Source: CAZDME01 sp964506785 [NCBI: uncultured bacterium]
GTDB lineage: Bacteria > CAZDME01 > JAYEMH01
DNA length: 10,216 nt
Direction: 5' to 3'
NCBI GenBank assembly: GCA_964506785.1
Contig: CAZDME010000048.1
Span: 1-10,216 of the forward strand
A program made the position numbers and the translations under genes. Positions 1 to 5,713 of the stretch are shown here, one piece after another. Every line of letters begins with the position of its first letter. Position 1 is the stretch's first letter. Below the pieces are notes generated by a model. The model did no database searches, was not told the DNA's origin, and worked only from the letters and a program-made list of their open reading frames with translations.

Positions 1-300
1 GGGAATTCTCTTGAAGTCAAACCTCCTCAAGTGCCTATTGTCAGTAATGTCAATGCCCATTTTGCAGAAAGGCCGGCCCAAATCAAGGAGAATTTAATTA
101 AACAGCTAAGCCAGCCTGTTCGCTGGACAGAATCAATAGAGAATTTAATAACTCAAGGTTTTAATATTTTTGTTGAAGTTGGCCCTCGGCGGGTTCTTTC
201 CGGTCTGCTTTCTCAGGGTAATAAGGGGATAGTTAGTCTAAATGTAGAAGATGAGAAATCTTTGGAAAGAACTAAAAGAGAACTTAAAAGCAGGTTATAG
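1..300 (+). CDS. fabD: Malonyl-CoA:ACP transacylase, C-terminal part (5' end outside window)
   Basis: The reading frame is open from base 1 and ends at TAG 298-300, leaving 99 residues of the C-terminal part. FabD moves the malonyl group from CoA to acyl carrier protein to supply extender units for fatty acid synthesis in the cytoplasm. Visible family marks are the PIVSNV segment (residues 12-17 of the fragment), the QLSQPVRW segment that precedes the last helices, and FVEVGPRRVLSGLL near the C-terminus, which matches the usual EVGPGKVLTGL ending. The nucleophile GHS motif and catalytic His lie upstream and cannot be checked. The GTG at position 31 is internal and not a real start. The gene is followed by fabG, acpP and fabF, the common fab order, which supports the call. 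Confidence 0.93.
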   Translation, partial: GNSLEVKPPQVPIVSNVNAHFAERPAQIKENLIKQLSQPVRWTESIENLITQGFNIFVEVGPRRVLSGLLSQGNKGIVSLNVEDEKSLERTKRELKSRL

Positions 301-315
301 TGGGGCTGGGTATTC

Positions 316-350
316 TGTGTAATGTGTAATGTGAAATGTGTAATGAAAAA
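316..350. repeat. Heptad-periodic tract in fabD-fabG spacer
   Basis: Five consecutive 7-nt units start at 316, 323, 330, 337 and 344. Units 1, 2 and 4 are TGTGTAA, unit 3 is TGTGAAA, and unit 5 is a degraded TGAAAAA. The tract lies in the 138-bp spacer between fabD and fabG. The same unit recurs at 10081, and other spacers in this window have 7-nt periodicity with different units. The rest of this spacer is AT-rich and shows no clear promoter or terminator. The function is unknown. Confidence 0.8.
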
Positions 351-438
351 TTGGGAAATTAAATTTACAGTTTTGCATAACACAAAAGATAAATATTGTT
401 CAAAGACATGTTTTTAGCGATATAAGCGGAGGTAAAAA

Positions 439-1179
439 ATGCTTCTAAAAGATAAAGTAGTTATGATTACCGGATCGGCTCAAGGCATAGGGAAGGCTTG
501 CGCCGAAAGGTTTGCCCGGGAGGGAGCTAACCTTTTTTTAGTTGATGTAAACCGGCAGTTATTAGAAAAGGTTGCTTCAGAATTTAATGATTCCGGCATA
601 AACTGTCTTGCCTTAGAAGTGAATATTACCTCTTTAGAAAAAGTCGAAGAGGCAATCGGTAAGGCTCTTGACAAATTTAAAAGAATTGATATACTAATCA
701 ACAATGCCGGCATTACCCGTGACGGACTTCTGGTGCGGATGAAAGAAGAAGAATGGGATAATGTTTTAGCCGTTAATCTAAAAGGGACTTTTAACTGTAC
801 CAAAGCGGTTTCTCGGGTGATGATGAAACAAAAAGGAGGTTCTATAGTAAATATATCCTCTATCATAGGCCAGATAGGCAATGCCGGCCAGACAAATTAC
901 GCTGCTTCCAAAGCCGGAGTTATCGGGTTAACCAAATCAGCCGCTCGGGAGTTAGCTTCTCGAGGAATCACGGTTAACGCTATTGCTCCGGGTTTTATTA
1001 AAACGAGGATGACCGACCAGCTATCTGAGGAAGTAAAAAAGAGGATGCTGCAAAACATTCCCTTGGGCAGATTAGGTGAATCAAAGGATGTAGCTAACTT
1101 AGCGTTTTTTTTAACTAGCGCTTCAGCCGGATATATAACCGGGCAAGTTTTTAGAGTAGATGGCGGAATGGTAATGTAG
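439..1179 (+). CDS. fabG: 3-oxoacyl-[acyl-carrier-protein] reductase
   Basis: This 246-residue classical short-chain dehydrogenase is the normal length for FabG, the NADPH-dependent enzyme that reduces 3-ketoacyl-ACP to 3-hydroxyacyl-ACP. The Rossmann glycine motif TGSAQGIG spans residues 11-18, NNAG spans 88-91, and the catalytic tetrad is visible as N113, S141, Y154 and K158 (YAASK). The segment APGFIKTRMT (183-192) and the C-terminal GYITGQVFRVDGGMVM are typical of FabG. The ATG start has a strong GGAGGT Shine-Dalgarno at 428-433, six bases upstream. SDR enzymes are numerous and similar, but position between fabD and acpP makes FabG the clear choice. Confidence 0.97.
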   Translation: MLLKDKVVMITGSAQGIGKACAERFAREGANLFLVDVNRQLLEKVASEFNDSGINCLALEVNITSLEKVEEAIGKALDKFKRIDILINNAGITRDGLLVRMKEEEWDNVLAVNLKGTFNCTKAVSRVMMKQKGGSIVNISSIIGQIGNAGQTNYAASKAGVIGLTKSAARELASRGITVNAIAPGFIKTRMTDQLSEEVKKRMLQNIPLGRLGESKDVANLAFFLTSASAGYITGQVFRVDGGMVM

Positions 1180-1188
1180 AAAAAGTAA

Positions 1189-1238
1189 ATATCAAAAATC
1201 AAAATCACCTATTGAAAATTTTTAATTTTGATATGTCA
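1189..1238. repeat. AT-rich heptad repeat and inverted repeat in fabG-acpP spacer
   Basis: Two exact ATCAAAA units lie at 1191-1204. The other half reads in 7-nt steps as ATTTTTA at 1218-1224 and ATTTTGA at 1225-1231. The outer parts are a perfect 9-bp inverted repeat, ATATCAAAA (1189-1197) against TTTTGATAT (1226-1234), separated by 28 bases. This is far too weak and AT-rich to be an ordinary terminator, and no GC stem plus T-run is present. I read it as another member of the 7-nt periodic spacer repeats. Confidence 0.6.
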
Positions 1239-1240
1239 TT

Positions 1241-1280
1241 TTACCTGCCCGTAGTTTTGTTTGGGCAACCGGGCAGGTGA
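1241..1280 (+). repeat. Palindromic hairpin element, copy 1, upstream of acpP
   Basis: ACCTGCCCG (1243-1251) and CGGGCAGGT (1270-1278) are perfect 9-bp arms around an 18-base loop, and the stem extends by one T-G and one T-A pair to 1241-1280. No T-run follows, so it is unlikely to be a terminator. The 30 bases at 1246-1275 match 24 of 30 positions, without gaps, to the hairpin at 1669-1698 before fabF, so the two are copies of one repeat. It lies in the acpP leader, about 20 bases before the ribosome binding site, and could affect acpP mRNA processing or translation, but that is inference. Confidence 0.75.
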
Positions 1281-1297
1281 TCTTTGGATTTATTAAG

Positions 1298-1306
1298 AAA
1301 GGAGGG
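1298..1306 (+). promoter_or_regulatory. Strong Shine-Dalgarno that sets the acpP start
   Basis: AAAGGAGGG is a near-ideal ribosome binding site. It lies seven bases before GTG at 1314, which gives a 79-residue ACP of normal length starting (M)SISEKVK. An in-frame TTG at 1284 would add ten residues encoded partly by the binding site itself and is rejected. ACP is among the most abundant bacterial proteins, which fits this strong site. Confidence 0.85.
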
Positions 1307-1313
1307 AAGAACG

Positions 1314-1553
1314 GTGAGTATTAGTGAAAAAGTAAAGGATATTGTGGTTGAACAGCTTGGGGTTAATCGAGACGAAATTACTCCGGAGGCCTCTTTTATT
1401 GATGACTTGGGGGCAGATTCTCTGGACACGGTGGAATTGGTTATGGCTTTAGAAGAAGAATTTGGGTTAGAGATTCCTGATGAAGAAGCCGAAAAAATTA
1501 CTACTGTTGGCCAGGCTGTTGATTATATCAAGAAGAAAACAGGCAAGGAATAA
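1314..1553 (+). CDS. acpP: Acyl carrier protein
   Basis: This is a 79-residue acidic protein that carries growing acyl chains on a 4'-phosphopantetheine arm and is the shared substrate of the fab enzymes around it. The prosthetic group site is Ser36 in the motif [19 protein letters not shown], preceded by the usual FIDDLG. Length and the four-helix pattern are standard. The start is GTG at 1314, chosen because of the AAAGGAGGG site at 1298-1306. It is set apart from fabG by 134 bases and from fabF by 175 bases. Both spacers contain related hairpins, so its expression may be tuned separately from its neighbours by processing or internal promoters, although I see no clear promoter. Confidence 0.97.
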   Translation: MSISEKVKDIVVEQLGVNRDEITPEASFIDDLGADSLDTVELVMALEEEFGLEIPDEEAEKITTVGQAVDYIKKKTGKE

Positions 1554-1610
1554 TATTTAGAATTATCGATATAACAGAGTAGTTTTCTAAAACAGCTAAT
1601 TGTTAATTTT

Positions 1611-1643
1611 GTCTGCCTGGTTGGTTTATTTAGACAGGTGGAT
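1611..1643 (+). repeat. Degenerate palindromic hairpin element, copy 3, upstream of fabF
   Basis: GTCTGCCTG (1611-1619) can pair with CAGGTGGAT (1635-1643) in RNA over nine pairs, including G-U wobbles. Its loop contains TTGGTTTATTTAG, which resembles TTGGTTTCTTTTG in the hairpin at 1669-1698. It looks like a decayed copy of the element seen at 1241-1280 and 1669-1698. Alone it would be weak, but the shared internal sequence supports common origin. Confidence 0.5.
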
Positions 1644-1662
1644 CTGCTTATCTGGCAAGCAG
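1644..1662 (+). other. Short stem-loop in fabF leader
   Basis: CTGCTT (1644-1649) and AAGCAG (1657-1662) form a perfect 6-bp stem with a 7-base loop. It lies exactly between the two palindromic element copies, so the fabF leader from 1611 to 1698 can fold as three consecutive hairpins. No T-run follows it. Whether the structure acts in regulation or only reflects repeat insertion is unknown. Confidence 0.45.
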
Positions 1663-1668
1663 TGGGCC

Positions 1669-1698
1669 TGCCCGTTGGTTTCTTTTGGCAGACGGGCA
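1669..1698 (+). repeat. Palindromic hairpin element, copy 2, upstream of fabF
   Basis: TGCCCGT (1669-1675) and ACGGGCA (1692-1698) are perfect 7-bp arms around a 16-base loop. The element agrees with 1246-1275 before acpP at 24 of 30 ungapped positions, including loop positions that do not need to pair. It is followed by ATTTTGG, too short a T-run for a convincing terminator, and lies about 18 bases before the fabF ribosome binding site. Confidence 0.7.
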
Positions 1699-1715
1699 TT
1701 TTGGAACTTCTGACT

Positions 1716-1720
1716 GAGGT
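1716..1720 (+). promoter_or_regulatory. Ribosome binding site that sets the TTG start of fabF
   Basis: GAGGT lies eight bases before TTG at 1729. In the same frame a TGA stop occurs at 1711, and no ATG or GTG lies between it and 1729. TTG is therefore the most upstream practical start. The next candidate, a GTG inside the first conserved strand, would cut into the conserved RVVITGLG segment. Confidence 0.7.
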
Positions 1721-1728
1721 ATACAAAC

Positions 1729-2976
1729 TTGCAGGAAACACATCGGGTGGTTATAACCGGTCTTGGTGTTATTACCCCTTTAGGCAGCGAAAAAGAAATT
1801 TTTTGGGGCAATCTAATAAAGGGAAAAAGTGGGATTGACTATATTACCCATTTTGATACCAAAGATTTTCCCAGTAAGATAGGGGCTGAGGTTAAAGATT
1901 TTGATCCCCTGAAATACATCTCTTCAAAAGAAGCCCGGCGGATGGATAAGTTTATTCAGTTTGCTGTGGCTAGCGCAAAATTAGCTATTGGTGATGCCCG
2001 GCTCGACCTGGACAAAGTTGATAGAGATAAAATAGGTGTCTTAGTCGGTTCAGGAATTGGCGGCATCGAAACTATCGAAAGAGAACATAAAAAGCTTCTG
2101 GCTAAGGGTCCTTCCCGGATTAGTCCTTTCCTCATCCCGATGTTAATCGTCAATATGGCACCGGGTCAAATTTCTATAGAATTAGGTCTTAAAGGGCCTA
2201 ATTCTTCTGTGGCTACTGCTTGCAGTAGCGCTACCCACGCTATTGGTGATGCCTTTAAAATTGTCCAGCGGGGTGATGCAGAGATAATGCTTACCGGCGG
2301 CACAGAAACAGCCCTTACCCCTCTGGGTTTTGGCGGATTTTGTGCTATGCGGGCTTTATCGACTCGTAATGATGACCCCAAAAGAGCCAGCCGTCCTTTT
2401 GATAAACTCAGGGATGGATTTCTTATGGGTGAAGGAGCCGGTATTATTATTCTGGAAACTCTGGAGTCGGCTAAAAGGCGCCGGGTGAAAATATATGCTG
2501 AAATTTGCGGTTACGGTTTAACCGCAGATGCCTATCACATAACCGCTCCGGCTCCCGGGGGAGAAGGAGCGGCCCGTTGTATGGAGATGGCTTTAAGGGA
2601 TGCCGGAATTTCCCCTGAGTCTATCGATTACATAAATGCCCATGGTACTTCAACCCAGTTAAACGACAAGTATGAAACTATGGCCGTAAAGAAAGCCTTT
2701 GGAGAACATGCTTACAAATTGGCCGTGGGTTCGACCAAATCGATGACCGGCCATCTCCTGGGAGCTGCCGGAGGGGTGGAAGCGGCTATTTGCGCTCTTG
2801 TTCTGGAAAGAGGGGTTATTCCTCCGACGATAAATTATGAGTATCCCGACCCTGATTGTGACTTGGATTATATTCCCAATCAAGCCCGCAAATCCGAAGT
2901 GAAGGTTGCTCTTTCTAACTCTCTTGGTTTTGGTGGCCATAACGCCAGCCTTGTTTTTAAGAAGTTTGATGGATAA
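1729..2976 (+). CDS. fabF: 3-oxoacyl-[acyl-carrier-protein] synthase II
   Basis: This 415-residue condensing enzyme elongates acyl-ACP with malonyl-ACP. The catalytic triad of the FabF/FabB family is present: Cys165 in [15 protein letters not shown], His305 in NAHGTST and His342 in [15 protein letters not shown], with the structural Lys337. The N-terminal [15 protein letters not shown] and the C-terminal glycine-rich loop [10 protein letters not shown] (398-407) are intact. Length is normal for FabF. The start is an uncommon TTG supported by GAGGT at 1716-1720. The last eight bases overlap the start of rnc, so the two are probably translated in a coupled way. FabB is the main alternative, but FabF is favoured by context next to acpP. 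Confidence 0.96.
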   Translation: MQETHRVVITGLGVITPLGSEKEIFWGNLIKGKSGIDYITHFDTKDFPSKIGAEVKDFDPLKYISSKEARRMDKFIQFAVASAKLAIGDARLDLDKVDRDKIGVLVGSGIGGIETIEREHKKLLAKGPSRISPFLIPMLIVNMAPGQISIELGLKGPNSSVATACSSATHAIGDAFKIVQRGDAEIMLTGGTETALTPLGFGGFCAMRALSTRNDDPKRASRPFDKLRDGFLMGEGAGIIILETLESAKRRRVKIYAEICGYGLTADAYHITAPAPGGEGAARCMEMALRDAGISPESIDYINAHGTSTQLNDKYETMAVKKAFGEHAYKLAVGSTKSMTGHLLGAAGGVEAAICALVLERGVIPPTINYEYPDPDCDLDYIPNQARKSEVKVALSNSLGFGGHNASLVFKKFDG

Positions 2977-3688
2977 GTCCCGTTTAAAGCAAATAAAAGA
3001 ATTAGAACGCCGGCTTAAATATAAATTTCGAAAAAAAACATTATTGAATCAAGCTTTGAGTCATCGTTCATATATTCGTGAAAGCCGAGGTAGAGAAATC
3101 TTTCAAGCTAATGAGGAATTAGAATTTTTAGGTGACGCCGTATTAGGGTTAATCGTTTCAGAATATTTCTATCAACACTATCCTCATTCCGGCGAAGGAA
3201 ACCTCTCCAGGCTCCGGGCGAACATTGTCAATCGTGATGTGCTTTATCCCAAAGCCCTGGAGCTGAATCTAGGGAAATTCCTTTTAATCAGCCGAAGTGA
3301 AGAAAAAAGCGGAGGCAGGCGTCGAGCCGGACTTCTATCCGATGGATTAGAAGCTTTAATTGGAGCGGTTTATCTGGATGGCGGCTGGCAAAAAGCCAGG
3401 CGGTTTATTCTAAATCACTTTAGAGAAGAATTAGAAAAAGCAGGGGAGCCTCAGTATTTCCGTGATTATAAAAGTTTACTGCAGGAATTTATCCAGCGAA
3501 AACACAAAACTATTCCCCATTATAAGGTTGTTTCGGCTGAAGGCCCGGATCATAAAAAGGTTTTTTCTGTTTCAGTGCAGTTAAAAGAGGAAATATATGG
3601 CAGGGGTAAAGGTTTAAGTAAAAAGGAAGCCGAGCAGGAAGCGGCCAAGTCCGCTTTAAAGAATTTGCAACATGGGAGGGAAGAATGA
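2969..3688 (+). CDS. rnc: Ribonuclease III
   Basis: This double-strand-specific endoribonuclease matures rRNA and processes structured mRNAs in the cytoplasm. With ATG at 2969 the product is 239 residues, the normal size. The signature [13 protein letters not shown] starts at residue 48. The catalytic metal ligands are visible as E52, D56, D125 and E128 (the last two in [14 protein letters not shown]). A double-stranded RNA binding domain follows at about 165-235, with [13 protein letters not shown] near its end. The frame is open upstream to 2906, but those codons fall in fabF and give a hydrophobic stretch foreign to the family. A TTG directly before the ATG is also possible. It overlaps fabF by eight bases and the next gene by four. 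The fabF-rnc order is common in bacteria. Confidence 0.96.
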   Translation: MDKSRLKQIKELERRLKYKFRKKTLLNQALSHRSYIRESRGREIFQANEELEFLGDAVLGLIVSEYFYQHYPHSGEGNLSRLRANIVNRDVLYPKALELNLGKFLLISRSEEKSGGRRRAGLLSDGLEALIGAVYLDGGWQKARRFILNHFREELEKAGEPQYFRDYKSLLQEFIQRKHKTIPHYKVVSAEGPDHKKVFSVSVQLKEEIYGRGKGLSKKEAEQEAAKSALKNLQHGREE

Positions 3689-4842
3689 GTTATCATTTAA
3701 CTGATGAGCAAAATATGATTAAGGATTTGGCTCGTAAAATTGCTCAGGAAAAGATTGCTCCGGTGGCCGCAGAATTGGATGAAAAAGAGGAATTTCCTCA
3801 TGAAATTTTAAAGGTTTTAGCCCGGTCGGATCTTTTCGGTGTTTACTTACCGGAAGCATACGGAGGGACCGGGGGCGGTTGCTTTGAACAGTGTTTGGTG
3901 GTTGAGGAATTAAGTAAGGCTTGTGCCGGAGTGGCCGTAAGTTATGCCGGCAGCGGTTTAGGGTGCTATCCGATTTTACTTTTTGGCAGTGAAGAGCAGA
4001 AGGAAAAATATATTCCTCCCCTGGCTCGCGGCGAAAAATTGGGTGCCTTCGGCTTGACTGAGCCGGATGCCGGAAGTGATGCTGCGGCCATTGCCATGAC
4101 TGCCCGCCGCGAAAAAGATCATTATGTTTTAAACGGCACCAAACAATGGATTACTAACGGCGGAGAAGCAGATATCTATGTTATTTTTGCCATGACCGAT
4201 AAAAAAAAGGGCAGTCGGGGGGCGTCGGCTTTTATCGTTGAAAAAGGAACACCAGGATTTGATTTTGGAAAAAAGGAGAATAAATTAGGCATCAGGTCTT
4301 CATCTACCCGAGAGTTAATTTTCAATGACTGTAAGATTCCGGAAGCTAATCTTTTGTCTCGCGAGGGCATGGGTTTTATTATCGCCATGAAAACCTTTGA
4401 TGTTACCCGCCCGGGGATTGGGGCGCAGGCGGTAGGTATTGCCGCTGGCGCTCTGGATGCAGCCGTTAAATATTCCCATGAGCGCAGACAATTTGGGCAG
4501 TTCATTTCTTCTTTTCAAGCCATCCAGCATATGCTGGCGGACATGGCTACTCTTACTGAAGCCGCCCGGGCTTTAGTTTATTCTACCGCTCAAATGATTG
4601 ATAGGGGCGAAAAAAATGTCTCCAGATTTTCGGCTATGTGCAAAGTTTTTGCTTCGGATACGGCTATGAAAGTAACTACCGATGCTATCCAGGTTTTCGG
4701 CGGCTACGGATATATGAAGGAATACCCGGTAGAGAAGATGTTCCGCGATGCTAAAATCACCCAGATTTATGAAGGCACCAATCAAATTCAAAGGAATATT
4801 ATCGCTTTGGACTTAATAAAGGGATTGGCTAGGAAAAAATGA
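3685..4842 (+). CDS. Acyl-CoA dehydrogenase (short-chain type), partner of the ETF encoded downstream
   Basis: This 385-residue flavoprotein has the full acyl-CoA dehydrogenase fold and signature motifs. GAFGLTEPDAGSD (120-132) is the first family signature, WITNGG (155-160) follows, and QVFGGYGYMKEYPVEKM (336-352) is the second. The probable catalytic base is Glu363 in QIYEGTNQIQR, the position used by butyryl-CoA-type enzymes. It interconverts acyl-CoA and 2-enoyl-CoA with FAD, exchanging electrons with ETF. The ATG overlaps the rnc stop as ATGA, with GGGAGGG at 3674-3680, and its own stop overlaps the etfB start in the same way. The dehydrogenase-etfB-etfA order, and the ferredoxin domain on EtfA, resemble the caffeyl-CoA reductase operon carCDE of Acetobacterium. 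The substrate cannot be told from sequence. Confidence 0.93.
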   Translation: MSYHLTDEQNMIKDLARKIAQEKIAPVAAELDEKEEFPHEILKVLARSDLFGVYLPEAYGGTGGGCFEQCLVVEELSKACAGVAVSYAGSGLGCYPILLFGSEEQKEKYIPPLARGEKLGAFGLTEPDAGSDAAAIAMTARREKDHYVLNGTKQWITNGGEADIYVIFAMTDKKKGSRGASAFIVEKGTPGFDFGKKENKLGIRSSSTRELIFNDCKIPEANLLSREGMGFIIAMKTFDVTRPGIGAQAVGIAAGALDAAVKYSHERRQFGQFISSFQAIQHMLADMATLTEAARALVYSTAQMIDRGEKNVSRFSAMCKVFASDTAMKVTTDAIQVFGGYGYMKEYPVEKMFRDAKITQIYEGTNQIQRNIIALDLIKGLARKK

Positions 4843-5630
4843 ATATCGTCGTCTGCATTAAACAGGTCCCGGAAACTAATGACGTAAGGATTAATAACGA
4901 TACCAATACCCTTATTCGTGAAGGCGTTCCCAGCATAATCAACCCTTTTGACACCTATGCCCTTGAAGAGGCTTTAAGACTTAAGGAAAAATTAGGGGGT
5001 AAGGTTACTGTTTTTACTATGGGCCCCCCTCAGGCAGAAGAAGCTCTACGGCAAGCAATTTCGCTGGGGATTGACGAAGCCATCTTAATCAGCGACCGGA
5101 GGGTGGCCGGGTCGGATACCCTGGCGACTTCTTACACTTTGGCTGAGGCTTTGAAAAAATACGGAGAGGTTGATTTGATTATTTGCGGAAAGCAGGCGAT
5201 GGATGGAGATACGGCTCAGGTTGGTCCGGGTATAGCGGAAAGTCTGGGCTTACCCCACATTACCTATGTAAAGAAGATAGAAGAAATTAGGCCTGATGAT
5301 AGATATCTTAAAGTAGAAAGAATGATGGAGGAAGGTTATGAGGTCATAGAGACGAATTTACCGGCCTTGATTACCGTCGTTAAAGAGATAAATGAGCCCA
5401 GAGTTCCGTCGCTTAAAGGGATGATGCGGGCGAAAAAAGCAGAAATTGTTAAGTGGAGTGCCGCCGATTTAGCCTTAGACGAAAAAAAAATTGGTCTTGA
5501 CGGTTCTCCTACCTGGGTAATTAAAATATTTACGCCTGAAGCGAGAAGCGGCGGCCAGATGCTTCAAGGCTCCCCCCGGGAGCAGGTTGAACAATTGGCA
5601 GGAAAATTAAAAGAGATAAAGCTGGTTTAA
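4839..5630 (+). CDS. etfB: Electron transfer flavoprotein beta subunit
   Basis: This 263-residue ETF beta subunit pairs with EtfA to carry electrons between the acyl-CoA dehydrogenase and other carriers. It begins MNIVVCIKQVPETNDVRI, and has the nucleotide-binding segment GKQAMDGDTAQVGPGIAESL (117-136) and the subunit signature VKEINEPRVPSLKGMMRAKK (181-200). The DGDTAQVGP segment is of the form found in ETFs that hold a second FAD in the beta subunit, as in Acidaminococcus and Clostridium bifurcating ETFs, rather than AMP. That reading is from family knowledge and not proof. The start codon overlaps the dehydrogenase stop as ATGA, so translation is probably coupled. An 83-bp spacer with repeats separates it from etfA. 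Confidence 0.95.
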   Translation: MNIVVCIKQVPETNDVRINNDTNTLIREGVPSIINPFDTYALEEALRLKEKLGGKVTVFTMGPPQAEEALRQAISLGIDEAILISDRRVAGSDTLATSYTLAEALKKYGEVDLIICGKQAMDGDTAQVGPGIAESLGLPHITYVKKIEEIRPDDRYLKVERMMEEGYEVIETNLPALITVVKEINEPRVPSLKGMMRAKKAEIVKWSAADLALDEKKIGLDGSPTWVIKIFTPEARSGGQMLQGSPREQVEQLAGKLKEIKLV

Positions 5631-5662
5631 TAACTAAAGTTTACAGCTGCCTGATTTTGCTT

Positions 5663-5704
5663 CTATACTATACACTATTTACTGTAAACCGTTCACTGTA
5701 AACT
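5663..5704. repeat. Heptad-periodic tract in etfB-etfA spacer
   Basis: Six consecutive 7-nt units start at 5663, 5670, 5677, 5684, 5691 and 5698. Five of them end in ACT and the fourth ends in ACC. The last four alternate between GTAAAC-type and other units, so ACTGTAAAC appears twice, 14 bases apart. AGTTTACAG at 5638-5646 is the exact reverse complement of CTGTAAACT at 5696-5704. The tract runs up to nine bases before the etfA start and leaves only a weak purine-rich ribosome binding site there. Confidence 0.75.
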
Positions 5705-5713
5705 GAAAGAAAG

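Noticed and set aside
480-881. 133-codon open frame on the - strand inside fabG
   Set aside because: It is fully antisense to a well-conserved gene, has no recognisable domain and no ribosome binding site of note; it is a shadow frame.
1638-1838. 66-codon + strand frame spanning the acpP-fabF spacer
   Set aside because: It runs through the repeat hairpins and then out of frame into fabF; no family resemblance.
2906-2968. Upstream extension of RNase III by 21 residues
   Set aside because: The codons lie inside conserved fabF sequence, and the resulting hydrophobic leader is not known in RNase III; ATG 2969 gives the normal length.
5638-5704. Hairpin from AGTTTACAG and CTGTAAACT as a terminator after etfB
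   Set aside because: The arms are AT-rich and 49 bases apart with no T-run; the match is better explained by the heptad repeat.
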